This document shows positions 1-11,335 of a stretch of 64,000 bases of DNA, in pieces; within the stretch, counting starts at the first letter, position 1; every line of letters starts with the position of its first letter. Where the stretch lies: the NCBI RefSeq assembly GCF_000344615.1, contig NZ_KB467824.1:1080592-1144591 (forward strand). The letters run 5' to 3'. The stretch is from Janthinobacterium sp. CG3 (GTDB lineage: Bacteria; Pseudomonadota; Gammaproteobacteria; Burkholderiales; Burkholderiaceae_D). A model generated the notes under the pieces. That model made no database searches and had not been told where the DNA came from. It saw only the letters and a program-made list of their open reading frames with translations. The position numbers and the translations under genes are program-made.

Positions 1-2
1 TG

Positions 3-773
3 ACGCTGCCGCGCTTCCTCGGCCGCCTGCCGTTCAACCCGAAGGACGGCGCCACCACCGAGGGCTTCAACTTCGTCGAGGACGTCGACGGCAGCGACCA
101 CCACAAATACCTGTGGTGCAACGCCGCCTACGCCTTCGGCACCAAGCTGACGGCCGCCTTCGACGACTTCGGCTGGTGCGCGGCGATCCGCGGCGTCGAA
201 GGCGGCGGCCTGGTCGAAGACCTGCCGACCCACACCTTCAAGACCGACGAGGGCGAAGTGGCGCTGAAGTGCCCGACCGAAATCGCCATCACCGACCGCC
301 GCGAGAAGGAATTGAGCGACCTCGGCTTCATCTCGCTGGTGCATTGCAAAAACACCGACTACGCGGCCTTTTTCGGCGCCCAGTCGACCCAGAAGGCGAA
401 GAAGTACAACTCGGACTCGGCCAACGCCAACGCCGTGCTGTCGGCCCAGCTGCAATACATCTTCGCCGTCTCGCGCATCGCCCACTACATGAAGGCGATG
501 ATGCGCGACAAGATCGGCAGCTTCGCCGCCGCCTCGAACGTCGAAGACTTCCTGAACCGCTGGCTGACGCAGTACGTGCTGCTCGACGACAACGCCAGTC
601 AGGAGCAGAAGGCCCAGTTCCCGTTGCGCGAAGCCTCGGTGCAAGTGTCGGAAGTGCCGGGCCGCCCCGGCGTGTACCGCGCCGTGTCCTTCCTGCGCCC
701 GCATTTCCAGCTCGACGAGCTGTCCGTTTCACTCCGTTTGGTCGCGGAGCTGCCGCAGTCGACCAAAGCGTAA
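3..773 (+). CDS. tssC: T6SS contractile sheath large subunit TssC (5' end outside window)
   Basis: This is the C-terminal 256 residues of TssC/VipB, which with TssB forms the contractile sheath that drives the Hcp-VgrG spike out of the cell. The frame is open from base 3, so the gene starts upstream of the window. Typical TssC blocks are visible: a PRFLGRLP segment at the very start, the HKYLWCNAAYAF segment about residues 30-45, the FGWCAAIRG segment about residues 55-65, and the family-typical end with FLRPHFQLDELSVSLRLVA. The stop is at 771-773, followed 32 bases later by hcp, the usual tssB-tssC-hcp order. Family assignment is secure; only the missing N-terminus is unseen. Confidence 0.95.
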   Translation, partial: TLPRFLGRLPFNPKDGATTEGFNFVEDVDGSDHHKYLWCNAAYAFGTKLTAAFDDFGWCAAIRGVEGGGLVEDLPTHTFKTDEGEVALKCPTEIAITDRREKELSDLGFISLVHCKNTDYAAFFGAQSTQKAKKYNSDSANANAVLSAQLQYIFAVSRIAHYMKAMMRDKIGSFAAASNVEDFLNRWLTQYVLLDDNASQEQKAQFPLREASVQVSEVPGRPGVYRAVSFLRPHFQLDELSVSLRLVAELPQSTKA

Positions 774-805
774 CCTTTTTTTTAACACCAACCGAAGGAA
801 CTATT

Positions 806-1297
806 ATGGCAATTGACGTCTACCTGCAAATCGATGGCATCAAAGGCGAATCCACCGATGCCACCCACAAAGATTGGATCGAGTGCAAATCGGTGCAGTG
901 GGAAGTGCTGCAACCTAAGTCGGCCACCGCGTCGACCGGCGGCGGGCATACCGCCGAGCGCACCGAACACAAGGACATCGTGATCGCCAAGCTGGCCGAT
1001 CTGGCAACTCCGCTGCTGCTGCAGAATTGCTCGTCCGGTAAAACCCTGCCAAAGGCGAAGATCGAGTTCCTGCGCGCCGACGGCCAGGGCGAACGCATCA
1101 AGTATTTCGAAATCGAACTGGAAAACGTTCTGATCAGCAGCGTCGCGCCCGCCGTGCACGCCGGCGACATCCTCAGCGAAAACCTGTCGTTGAAATACTC
1201 GCAGGTCAAGTGGAAATACACGCAGCAGAAAGTGGGCGGCGGCTCCGGTGGTAACACCTCCGGCGGTTGGAACCTGTCGACCAATAAAACGGTCTAA
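806..1297 (+). CDS. hcp: T6SS inner tube protein Hcp (TssD)
   Basis: Encodes a 163-residue Hcp, whose hexameric rings stack into the tube inside the TssBC sheath and are secreted with each firing. The protein starts MAIDVYLQIDGIKGES, the canonical Hcp opening, and has the usual length. ATG at 806 was chosen because GAAGGAA lies a few bases upstream (794-800) and the longer in-frame extension overlaps tssC in another frame. A Gly/Ser-rich tail (GGGSGGNTSGG, residues about 144-154) is slightly longer than in many Hcps. A hairpin with a T run follows at 1387-1418, which would let hcp be expressed more strongly than tssE-clpV downstream. Confidence 0.95.
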   Translation: MAIDVYLQIDGIKGESTDATHKDWIECKSVQWEVLQPKSATASTGGGHTAERTEHKDIVIAKLADLATPLLLQNCSSGKTLPKAKIEFLRADGQGERIKYFEIELENVLISSVAPAVHAGDILSENLSLKYSQVKWKYTQQKVGGGSGGNTSGGWNLSTNKTV

Positions 1298-1386
1298 GCA
1301 GTCCTTGGCAGCAAGCCGGTTGTCCGCAACTGGTTGTAACATCGGTACCAGGCACACCGCCTAGCCGCATGGCCGGCAGGAGGAAA

Positions 1387-1418
1387 CCGCGGCGTTTCGT
1401 GCGTTGCGGTATTTTTTT
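1387..1418 (+). terminator. Intrinsic terminator or attenuator between hcp and tssE
   Basis: CCGCGGCG at 1387-1394 pairs with CGTTGCGG at 1402-1409 (two G-U pairs) around a 7-base loop, followed by TA and seven T residues (1412-1418). This is a classic intrinsic terminator shape in the 168-base gap between hcp and tssE. It probably attenuates rather than stops transcription, since tssE-clpV have no obvious promoter of their own. Confidence 0.6.
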
Positions 1419-1465
1419 CGCCGCCAAGCGGCCTGAGCGGTCCGCCGTTTTTTCGAGGATTGCCA

Positions 1466-1957
1466 ATGAACGGTTTTACGCCGGGATTGTTCGACCGCCT
1501 GATGGACGGCCCGCTCCACGGCGCGGCCGCCGGCACGGTCACGCGCCTGACCATCGAAGACATGAAGGACACCGTCGCGCGCGACCTGGAGGCGCTGCTG
1601 AACACCCGCACCGTGATCCCGGAAACGCTGCTGCTGAGCTTTCCCGAATGCGCCAAATCCATCGTCACCTACGGCTTGAACGACTTCGCCGGCCTGAGCC
1701 TGTCGAGCGCGGACGACCGCGCCCACATCTGCCAGTGCCTGGAACAGGCGATCGCCCGCCACGAGCCGCGCCTGCGCGAGGTGCAGGCCTCGGTCGAGGT
1801 GCAGCAGGGCTCGATCAACCGCCTCAATTTCGCCATCAAGGCGCTGCTGGTGCTCCATTCGGCGCAGGAACCGGTCAATTTCGACGCCATCCTGCAGCCC
1901 TCCAGCCTGCATTACACCATTAGCAAGGCGCGCCGCCCGGCGTCGCCGGGAGCCTGA
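1466..1957 (+). CDS. tssE: T6SS baseplate protein TssE (gp25-like)
   Basis: Encodes a 163-residue gp25-like baseplate component that nucleates sheath assembly with TssF, TssG and TssK. The N-terminal GLFDRLMDG block and the middle region (LLNTRTVIPETLLLSFPECAKS, then YGLNDFAGLS) are typical of TssE, as is the position between hcp and tssF. ATG 1466 is preceded by GAGGA at 1455-1459; an in-frame TTG two codons earlier (1460) is a less likely start. The stop at 1955-1957 is followed by a single base and then tssF, so translation is probably coupled. Confidence 0.93.
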   Translation: MNGFTPGLFDRLMDGPLHGAAAGTVTRLTIEDMKDTVARDLEALLNTRTVIPETLLLSFPECAKSIVTYGLNDFAGLSLSSADDRAHICQCLEQAIARHEPRLREVQASVEVQQGSINRLNFAIKALLVLHSAQEPVNFDAILQPSSLHYTISKARRPASPGA

Positions 1958-1958
1958 T

Positions 1959-3803
1959 TTGGACGAACTGTTACCGTACTACGAGCGCGAACTGGGATTT
2001 TTGCGGCGCTATTCGCGCGAATTCTCCGAGCGCTACCCGAAAATCGCCGGCAGCCTGCTGATCGGCGGCGAGGTCTGCGAAGACCCGCACATCGAACGCA
2101 TGATCCAGTCGTTCGCGCTGCTCAACTCGCGCATCTCGAAGCGGCTCGACGACGACTACCCCGAATTCACCGAAGCGCTGTTCGAGGTGCTATACCCGCA
2201 TTACCTGCGGCCGTTCCCCTCCTGCTCGATCGCGCGCCTGGACTACAGCGCCGCCGCCGCGCAGATGACGGCGGCCAGCGAAATCGCCCGCGGCACCGAG
2301 CTCACCACCCGCCCGGTCAAGGGCGTCGCCTGCACCTTCCGCACCGCCTACCCGGTGACGGTGGCGCCGATCGCGCTGAGCGCGGCCAGCTTCGCCGCCA
2401 TCATGGAGGCGCCCGAGGCGATCGAGCTGCCGCCCAGCGTCACCTCGAGCCTGAGCATCACGATCGACTGCAGCGCCGAACAACTGGCGCTGGGCCAGCT
2501 GGGCCTGAAGTCGCTGCGCGTGTTCATCGACGGCGAAGCGTCGTTCTGCGCCGCGCTGCGCGACGCGCTGTTCATGCGCACCGTCAAGGCCTACGTCGAG
2601 GCCGACCACAACGGCCGCTGGACGGCGCTGGCCAAGCTGCCGCTGGCGGTGGCCGGCTTCGACGAGGACGAGTCGCTGATCCCGTTCTCGGCGCGTTCGC
2701 ACCCGGCCTACCGGCTGCTGACCGAGTATTTCTGCTTCCCCGAAAAATTCAACTTCTTCGACATCGACCTGGGCGCCGCCTGCGCCGCGCTGCCGTCCGG
2801 CTGCCGCAGCCTGACGCTGCACCTGGCGCTGAGCGGCCTGCGCACCGATTCGAACACCGCGCGCATGCTCGGCACGCTGTCGACCAACAACGTGCTGCTC
2901 GGCTGCACCCCGGTGGTCAACCTGTTCCGCCAGCGCGGCGAGCCGATCCGCCTGACCCACACCTCGGCCAGCTACCCGGTGCTGGCCGACGCCCGCCGCG
3001 CCTACGCCTACGAGGTGCAGGCGATCGACTCGGTGAAGCTGGTGCGCCAGACGCCGCAGGGCGAATCGGTGGTCGAGTTCCGCCCCTTCTATTCGCTGCG
3101 CCACGGCGAGACGCCGGAGAAGGACGGCCACTACTGGGTGATGCGGCGCGACGAGGTGATGGCGCGCCAGAGCCCCGGCTACGAGACCGAGATCTCCATC
3201 GTCGACATCGACTTCGACCCGGCGGCCATTGAAACCGACACGCTCAGCCTGGAGCTGAGCTGCACCAACCGCGACCTGCCGGCCTCGCTGACCTACGGCC
3301 TGCGCGGCGGCGACCTGTTCTTCGAGGGCGGCTCCAGCGTCAGCACCATCAGCTTCCTGCGCAAGCCGAGCGCCTCGCACCGCTTCCAGCGCGGCCGCGG
3401 CGCGCACTGGCGCCTGATCTCGCACCTGGCGCTGAACCACCTGTCGCTGGCCGGCAGCGGCCTGGAAGCGTTCCAGGAAATGCTGACCTTGTACGACCTG
3501 CCGCGTTCGGCCACGTCGCAGCGGCAGATCGGCGGCATCGCCGCGATCTCGCACCAGGCCGCCAACGCCTGGCTGCCCGGCAATCCCTTCGCCTGCCTGG
3601 TGCGCGGCATCGAGGTGCGCCTGAGCATCGACGAGGAAGCCTTCGTCGGCAGCGGCATCCACGCCTTCGCGCACATCGTCGAGCGATTCCTCGGCCTGTA
3701 CGTGCACGCCAACAGCTTCACCCGACTGCTGGTCGTGTCGAAGAAAACCGGGGAGGAGCTGTTGCGATGTACACCACGAAGCGGCGATTTGAGCCTAGTG
3801 TAA
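1959..3803 (+). CDS. tssF: T6SS baseplate protein TssF (VasA family)
   Basis: Encodes a 614-residue TssF, the main structural subunit of the T6SS baseplate wedge, partnering TssG, TssE and TssK. The opening MDELLPYYERELGFLRR and the following segments IERMIQSFALLNSRISKRLDDDYPEF and LFEVLYPHYLRPFPS are hallmark TssF motifs. The start codon is TTG at 1959, one base after the tssE stop; this is the position that gives the conserved N-terminus. The 3' end overlaps tssG by 37 bases, typical of co-translated baseplate genes. Length matches the family. Confidence 0.95.
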   Translation: MDELLPYYERELGFLRRYSREFSERYPKIAGSLLIGGEVCEDPHIERMIQSFALLNSRISKRLDDDYPEFTEALFEVLYPHYLRPFPSCSIARLDYSAAAAQMTAASEIARGTELTTRPVKGVACTFRTAYPVTVAPIALSAASFAAIMEAPEAIELPPSVTSSLSITIDCSAEQLALGQLGLKSLRVFIDGEASFCAALRDALFMRTVKAYVEADHNGRWTALAKLPLAVAGFDEDESLIPFSARSHPAYRLLTEYFCFPEKFNFFDIDLGAACAALPSGCRSLTLHLALSGLRTDSNTARMLGTLSTNNVLLGCTPVVNLFRQRGEPIRLTHTSASYPVLADARRAYAYEVQAIDSVKLVRQTPQGESVVEFRPFYSLRHGETPEKDGHYWVMRRDEVMARQSPGYETEISIVDIDFDPAAIETDTLSLELSCTNRDLPASLTYGLRGGDLFFEGGSSVSTISFLRKPSASHRFQRGRGAHWRLISHLALNHLSLAGSGLEAFQEMLTLYDLPRSATSQRQIGGIAAISHQAANAWLPGNPFACLVRGIEVRLSIDEEAFVGSGIHAFAHIVERFLGLYVHANSFTRLLVVSKKTGEELLRCTPRSGDLSLV

Positions 3804-4840
3804 TCGAGCGCCTGTTCGCGCAGCCGTACCGCTTCCAGTTCTTCCAGGCGGTGCGCATGCTCGAACTGTGGCTCAAGCGCAACGGCATGGCCCAGGAGGG
3901 CGCGGTCGCCAACTTCCTGCGCTTCCAGAACTCGCTGTCGCTGAACTTCCCGGCCAGCCAGTTGGAGGCGCTCGAGCCGGAGCCGCGCGCGCTGCCGCGC
4001 GACGCCCGCGCGCTGGCCGACGCGCTGCGGCGCGCGGAGTTGAAGTACATCCGCATCACGCCGGCCTTCATGGGCTTTCTCGGCACGGCCGGCGCGCTGC
4101 CGCTGCACTACACCGAGCGCATCGCCGCGCACCAGTTGTATGAGAAAGACGAGGGCCCGCGGGCCTTCCTCGACACCTTCTCGAACCGCGCGCTGGCCCT
4201 GTTCTACGAGGCCTGGCGCAAGTACCGGCTGGAGCTGAAGTACCAAATCGAGGGCAAGGACCGCTTCCTGCCGCTGCTGCTGTCGCTGGCCGGCATCGGC
4301 AACGACTCGCTGCAAAAGCGCCTGACCGAGGGCGGCGTGCTGGACGAATCGGTTGGCTATTTCGCCGCGGCGATGCGCCACCGGCCGGCGTCGGCGGTGT
4401 CGATCGGCCAGGTGCTGGGCGAATACTTCGGCGTGCCGGTCGGCGTGACGCAGTTCGTTGGCTGCTGGTACGACGTGCCGGGCGAACAGCAAAGCATGCT
4501 GGGCGGCGTCAACGCCACGCTCGGCTCGACCGCGCTGGTCGGCGCCCGCGTCTGGCAACGCGACCTGCGCCTGCGCCTGACGGTGGGGCCGCTGGCGCGC
4601 GCCGACTTCGACGCCTTCCTGCCGGGCGGCAAGGCGGCGCGCGCGCTGCGGCAGATGCTGACCATGTTTACCGGCCTGTGCCTGGAATACGAGGTGCAAC
4701 TGGTGCTGCGCGCCGCCGACGTGCAGGGCATCCACCTGGGCGCCGGCGGCGCCGGCCGGCTTGGCTGGGACAGTTTTCTCATCACCGGCGCGCATGCGCG
4801 GGACCGCGCCGAGGTCCGTTACGACATCCATGCGCTGTAG
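3767..4840 (+). CDS. tssG: T6SS baseplate protein TssG (VasB family)
   Basis: Encodes a 357-residue TssG, the second wedge protein of the T6SS baseplate, which bundles with TssF. It begins MYTTKRRFEPSVIERLFAQPYRFQFFQAVRMLELW; the RFxFFQAVRxLE block is diagnostic. The GFLGTAGALPLHYTE motif (about residues 104-118) is also conserved. ATG 3767 lies inside the 3' end of tssF and follows a GGGGAGGAG stretch at 3750-3758, a strong ribosome binding site. The gene is followed by 48 bases and then clpV. Confidence 0.95.
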   Translation: MYTTKRRFEPSVIERLFAQPYRFQFFQAVRMLELWLKRNGMAQEGAVANFLRFQNSLSLNFPASQLEALEPEPRALPRDARALADALRRAELKYIRITPAFMGFLGTAGALPLHYTERIAAHQLYEKDEGPRAFLDTFSNRALALFYEAWRKYRLELKYQIEGKDRFLPLLLSLAGIGNDSLQKRLTEGGVLDESVGYFAAAMRHRPASAVSIGQVLGEYFGVPVGVTQFVGCWYDVPGEQQSMLGGVNATLGSTALVGARVWQRDLRLRLTVGPLARADFDAFLPGGKAARALRQMLTMFTGLCLEYEVQLVLRAADVQGIHLGAGGAGRLGWDSFLITGAHARDRAEVRYDIHAL

Positions 4841-4888
4841 CCTGCCTTCACACTTGAACCGACAACTAACAATAAGAGGAAGCCGTAC

Positions 4889-7567
<2,679 letters not shown>

Positions 7568-7646
7568 GGGATACGGCGCCGTTTCGCCCGCCGCTTCGTG
7601 CCGCGGGCGGCGCGGCGCGTTTCGCCCTGAACATGCCTGGGGATAT

Positions 7647-7904
7647 ATGAAGCAAATTTTGCTGCTGGCGTGCGCGCTGGCCTAGTCCAACCTCGCGTAT
7701 GCTTTCAAGGGCGAGTTGTCTTTTTCGACGTCGCAGGGAAAAGTTGAGCATTCGCTGAAATCGAGCAACTGGCGCGTCGATAAGAAGACGGTTCCATCGT
7801 TTGACTATAACCACGGTCAAACCGGACCCGGTTGCGCCTTTCGCGCGTCCGGGGATATGGTCGCCGGTTTTGCATTTGATTGCATGAACGCGCATGATAT
7901 TTAA
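7647..7904 (+). pseudogene. Small secreted protein with an in-frame TAG inside its signal peptide
   Basis: From ATG 7647 the frame reads MKQILLLACALA, then TAG at 7683-7685, then SNLAYA and a 67-residue remainder that is open to TAA at 7902-7904. Reading through the TAG gives a credible signal peptide ending in AYA, followed by a small exported domain with two cysteines near the C-terminus. This looks like a recently inactivated gene (one nonsense change) or, less likely, one rescued by suppression. A TTG at 7716 could start a truncated cytoplasmic form, but that would lose the signal peptide. No family was recognised. It lies 79 bases after clpV in the same orientation. Confidence 0.5.
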
Positions 7905-7952
7905 ACTGTCGACTGCCAGTGAAGGTGGCCGATCGCGCCAGGACAGGCATGC

Positions 7953-8351
7953 TTACCGGGGAATCTCGGCGTTGTCGGGCAGGACGATGATGCCCTCCGG
8001 GTCCTCGCTGGTTTGACCATCCATGATGACGAGCTTGTCGCGCGACCAAAATAGTTGTGCCATCGGCATGCCGGCGACGCTGGACTCGCCAACGAATCCG
8101 CCATCGGCCGTGTAGGCTCGCACATAGCCCCGCGTGGCGTGGCGCGCGTCGGCATCCTGGCCCGACGCCGATAGCCGCAGCAGGGATTCCTCAACGTTCA
8201 TTACCTTGTACTGTTGATAGTAAAAGGCCTTATTCGGGCTGTATTTTTTCTCTCCGTAGGGCGAGCCGCGGTGCCAGACAGAGTAGGCCATATAGGATGT
8301 CGCTGCGCTGACGGCTGTCAGCAGCAGCCAGAATTTCTTTCTCTTTACCAC
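7953..8351 (-). CDS. Small membrane-anchored hypothetical protein in the T6SS cluster
   Basis: Encodes 132 residues: a basic start (MVKRKKFW), one hydrophobic segment at about residues 8-25, then a soluble, presumably periplasmic, domain containing YSPNKAFYYQQYKVMNVEE and ending with VLPDNAEIPR. No family was recognised with certainty. It is the last gene of the leftward T6SS block, 109 bases after tssA, and converges with the broken gene at 7647-7904. The position suggests an accessory role in T6SS or a remnant of cargo; nothing catalytic is visible. Confidence 0.6.
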   Translation of the reverse strand: MVKRKKFWLLLTAVSAATSYMAYSVWHRGSPYGEKKYSPNKAFYYQQYKVMNVEESLLRLSASGQDADARHATRGYVRAYTADGGFVGESSVAGMPMAQLFWSRDKLVIMDGQTSEDPEGIIVLPDNAEIPR

Positions 8352-8460
8352 GGTATAGCGAACTCCATGCTTTGCAGTATTTTAATTTTTCAACCATGCC
8401 GGCGCGGAGCCCGCATGTCTGGCTTCACGCAGCGGCAGCGAGGGCGGCGGCCTGTGTCGC

Positions 8461-9522
8461 TTATTCGGAGCCGGCCGGCTGGACGCCAAGCAGTTCTTCG
8501 ATGTGGGCCAGCGAGCCAGCGTCCTTGACGACCGAACGCAACCAGGTGTGCAGATCCTGCTCGCCGGCGTCGGCCGCCTTGTCGGCGAAATACGATACCG
8601 GGCTGTGCGGCTCGGTGCGGCGGAAGAATTGCGCCACCAGCCGCAGTTGCTGCAATGCCTGGGCGCGTGTGTTCAGCGCGCCCGGCGCACCCGCCGGCGC
8701 AGCCGGCTGGGCCGTTTGGCCCGGCTGGTCCGGCGCGTGTGCCGTGCCCGCGGGGTGGGCGGGCGCGGTGCCGGCGCCTTCAACGCCGGCGCCGGCCGAA
8801 GCCGCCGGCAGCGTGCGCAGCATGTCTTGCAGCGCGTCGCGCGCGGCCGAAAAGCCCGGGCTGTCGTTGCCCAGGCGGGCGTCGGCCACCTGTTCCAGCG
8901 CCTTCAAGGCGTCAATGCAGTCGCGCGCGTCGCTCGCCAACGCGGCGTTGAACTGGGGCGAGCTATTGCGCCGCGCCGTTTCCAGGTCGGCCAGCTTTAG
9001 GCTGCCCGCCGGGCGCGCGCTCTCGCTCAGGTTGGCCACCTTGCGCGCCACTTCGAAGTCGATGCTGGAATAGCCGCTGTCGCGTCCCTCGGTCAGCGGC
9101 ATCGCCCGCACCAGCGCCGGAACGCGGCTGAGGATCCAGCTCAGGTTGCCGATGCGCTGGTCGTGGTCGTCGCCGTCGGACTCCGGGTACAGGCCCAGGT
9201 CCCAGAACCGCTCGCACAGCCCGGCCAGCAGGCGCAGGCCCTCGCCCAAGCCGCGCAAGTGCCATTGCGTGGCGCCGGCCTCGGTCAGCCAAACCGCCAG
9301 GCGCAGGTCTTTGCTGGTGTTTTCCAGCAGCGCGGCGCAGCGGCGGGCGACGAAGTCCCAGTCCGCTTCCTTCAGTTCGGTGACCCATTCGCCCTGGTCG
9401 AGCGAAGGGTCGTCGAAGCGCCGCGCCAGGCCGATGGCGTCCAGGTCGGCGGAGAAGGACAGGTCGGCGCCGCTGGGCTGGGCGTCGCTGATCGGGGACA
9501 AAAGCTGGTTCGCTGAAAACAT
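8461..9522 (-). CDS. tssA: T6SS assembly protein TssA (ImpA N-terminal domain)
   Basis: Encodes a 353-residue TssA, the baseplate-associated cap that coordinates tail tube and sheath polymerisation. The N-terminal ImpA_N domain is recognisable: a PISDAQPSGADLSF opening, then EADWDFVARRCAALLENTSKDLRLAVWLTEA and the FWDLGLYPESDGDDHDQRIGNLSWI block. An Ala/Pro/Gly-rich linker (about residues 235-275) precedes a short C-terminal helical domain. ATG at 9522 starts MFSANQLLSPI. It lies 38 bases downstream of the OmpA-family gene on the same strand and is probably co-transcribed from tagX through tssA. Confidence 0.9.
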   Translation of the reverse strand: MFSANQLLSPISDAQPSGADLSFSADLDAIGLARRFDDPSLDQGEWVTELKEADWDFVARRCAALLENTSKDLRLAVWLTEAGATQWHLRGLGEGLRLLAGLCERFWDLGLYPESDGDDHDQRIGNLSWILSRVPALVRAMPLTEGRDSGYSSIDFEVARKVANLSESARPAGSLKLADLETARRNSSPQFNAALASDARDCIDALKALEQVADARLGNDSPGFSAARDALQDMLRTLPAASAGAGVEGAGTAPAHPAGTAHAPDQPGQTAQPAAPAGAPGALNTRAQALQQLRLVAQFFRRTEPHSPVSYFADKAADAGEQDLHTWLRSVVKDAGSLAHIEELLGVQPAGSE

Positions 9523-9560
9523 GTTTACCTCGTGATTGGTGTCAAACGCCTGGCGCGGGC

Positions 9561-10349
9561 TTATTGCGCCAGGCGGAATTCGATGCGGCGGTTGCGCGCG
9601 CGCCCCTCGGCGCTGTCGTTGCCGGCGATCGGCCGGTCCGGCCCCTGGCCGGAGGCCGTCATCAGGTCGGCTTTGATGCCCTTGTCCGACAGGTAGACCT
9701 TGACGGCTTCGGCGCGCGCCTTGCTGAGGTTCTGGTTACTCAGGCGCACGCCCTGGTTGTCGGTGTGGCCGATCAGCTCGACCTTGCGGTCCTTCAGCTT
9801 GAGCATGGCGCCGGCCATTTCGTCGAGGATGGCGCGGCCCGACGGCGTCAGGGTGGCCTTGCCGCTCTCGAATTCGACGGTGCGGTTGGCCAGCGTGTTG
9901 TCGAGCACGTTTTGCTCGGCGGCGGCCACGCGCAGGCCGTTGTTGACGGTGTAGGTCGGGTTCAGGCTGGTGGCGATGTCGCTGGCGATTTTCTGCCGCA
10001 GCGCCTCGTTGGCCACTTCGCCGCGCACGCTGACGACGCTGCCGTCGATGTTCAACTGGCCGCGGCTAATTTGCTTCAGGTTCGGCGTGATCAGCTTTTG
10101 CACGTAGGCGTTCCAGTTGGCCGGCAGCGCCACCTGGCCGACCGCGATCTGGTCGACGACCTTGTCGGCGCCGTACAGTTCGCGCAGACGCGCCAGCACG
10201 GCGGCCTTGCTGGTTTCGTCCGGCACGGTGCCGCTGACGAGCACCTGGCCCGGTTGCGGCGTGGCCGTCGGTGGCACCGTGGTCTGGGCCGGCGCGATCG
10301 ACGCGGTCAGGCTCAGGCTGAGGAGGAGGGCGGTGCGGATGTGGCGCAT
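9561..10349 (-). CDS. OmpA-family peptidoglycan-binding protein of the T6SS cluster
   Basis: Encodes a 262-residue exported protein. Residues 1 to about 24 form a signal peptide ending APA. A BON-like segment follows (GQVLVSGTVPDETSKAAVLARL, then related repeats to about residue 130). The C-terminal OmpA-like domain shows VEFESGKATLTPSG, LIGHTDNQG, SKARAEAVKVYL and the ARNRRIEF end, the residues that bind diaminopimelate in peptidoglycan. Such proteins anchor the T6SS trans-envelope complex to the cell wall where TssL lacks its own peptidoglycan-binding domain; that role is inferred. ATG 10349 sits 2 bases from the tagF stop. Confidence 0.87.
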   Translation of the reverse strand: MRHIRTALLLSLSLTASIAPAQTTVPPTATPQPGQVLVSGTVPDETSKAAVLARLRELYGADKVVDQIAVGQVALPANWNAYVQKLITPNLKQISRGQLNIDGSVVSVRGEVANEALRQKIASDIATSLNPTYTVNNGLRVAAAEQNVLDNTLANRTVEFESGKATLTPSGRAILDEMAGAMLKLKDRKVELIGHTDNQGVRLSNQNLSKARAEAVKVYLSDKGIKADLMTASGQGPDRPIAGNDSAEGRARNRRIEFRLAQ

Positions 10350-10351
10350 GG

Positions 10352-11335
10352 TCAGGTTCCGAGAAACGCCGCACGAAACGAGTCGTGGGCGGATTTGAGT
10401 GAGAGGTTCGGTTGGGCCAGGTAGCTCGACAGCTTCTTGACGGCGTAGTCGGTGTCGATCTGGTCCTCGACCCAGGTGGCGTCGTCGAAGGTGATGTGGT
10501 GTTCCGCGCCGGCCTGGACGTCCATGACGGCGTGCAGCGTGCGCGAGGAGGCGCCGCTGAAGCCGAGCACCAGCGTGGTGCGCCCGGCCAGGCGCGTCAC
10601 CAGCAGCGCCAGTTCGAAGTCGGCGCGCGCCAGGAACGGCGTGATCAGGTGCATCCAAAAGGCGCCGACCAGGTTGCGGTACAGCGGGTCGGCCGGCAGC
10701 GGCAGCACCAGGCTTTTCTCGAGCCGGCTTGAGGTGCTGGCCATGACCGGTTGCAGCAGCAGGCCCAGCGCCAGCAACACCTGGCGCACCGAGCCGCCGA
10801 AGCCGCTTTGCGCCAGCAGCGCGTCGAGCCCGCCGACGCTCTGCATGTCGAGGAAGTCGGTGAAGGCGGCGCCGTAGGCGGTCGAGGCCAGGTCCAGCTC
10901 GATGGTGCTGGTGGCCGCGACCTGCAGCGGCACGGTCGGGTCGGCCGCCGACAGCACGTCGGCGCTGAGGTTTTCCAGCCGGTTCCACAGGCGCGACAAC
11001 ACCAGCGGGCTGTTGCAGACGAACTGCACCGGCTCCGCCACGTCCATCGTGCTCATCATCAGAAACGGAAAGCGCCGGTTCGACTGGTCGCTGCTGGCGG
11101 TGATGTGGCCGGCGATGGCGCGCCCGCGGCGCGGCCCAATGAAGGCGAAATTGAGCACCGGCAGCGCGTCGTAGGCCAGCTTCCAGCGCGCGTCGGCGCT
11201 GAGCAAGTCCATGGCGCGCGCCAGCCAGTCGTCGAGCACCTTCAGCAGGGCCGGATTGTCGCTGGCCTTGACGAAGTCGGCGCGGCTGGGGATCTTGCCG
11301 AAAAAGCCGATGTGGCTGCTGGTCGGGCGGCTCAT
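10352..11335 (-). CDS. tagF: T6SS-associated protein TagF (ImpM/BMA_A0400 family)
   Basis: Encodes a 327-residue TagF. The opening GFFGKIPSRADFV is the family signature, and NFAFIGPRRGRAIAGHITASSDQSNRRFPF further on is also typical. In Pseudomonas aeruginosa TagF is a post-translational repressor of T6SS, acting through Fha and PppA in the threonine phosphorylation pathway; whether it does so here is unknown, since no ppkA, pppA or fha is in the window. The start codon ATG at 11335 overlaps the tssM stop by four bases, so the two are translationally coupled. In the C-terminal half no other domain was seen. Confidence 0.92.
   Translation of the reverse strand: MSRPTSSHIGFFGKIPSRADFVKASDNPALLKVLDDWLARAMDLLSADARWKLAYDALPVLNFAFIGPRRGRAIAGHITASSDQSNRRFPFLMMSTMDVAEPVQFVCNSPLVLSRLWNRLENLSADVLSAADPTVPLQVAATSTIELDLASTAYGAAFTDFLDMQSVGGLDALLAQSGFGGSVRQVLLALGLLLQPVMASTSSRLEKSLVLPLPADPLYRNLVGAFWMHLITPFLARADFELALLVTRLAGRTTLVLGFSGASSRTLHAVMDVQAGAEHHITFDDATWVEDQIDTDYAVKKLSSYLAQPNLSLKSAHDSFRAAFLGT

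Noticed and set aside
1460..1462. TTG start for tssE two codons before the ATG
   Set aside because: The GAGGA site is spaced correctly for ATG 1466 and would overlap closely with the TTG.
7580..7625. GC-rich hairpin after clpV as a terminator
   Set aside because: The stem is imperfect and no T run follows, so an intrinsic terminator cannot be supported.
9561..10988. A 475-codon version of the OmpA-family gene
   Set aside because: The upstream part overlaps tagF in another frame and is not protein-like; a proper signal peptide begins at 10349.
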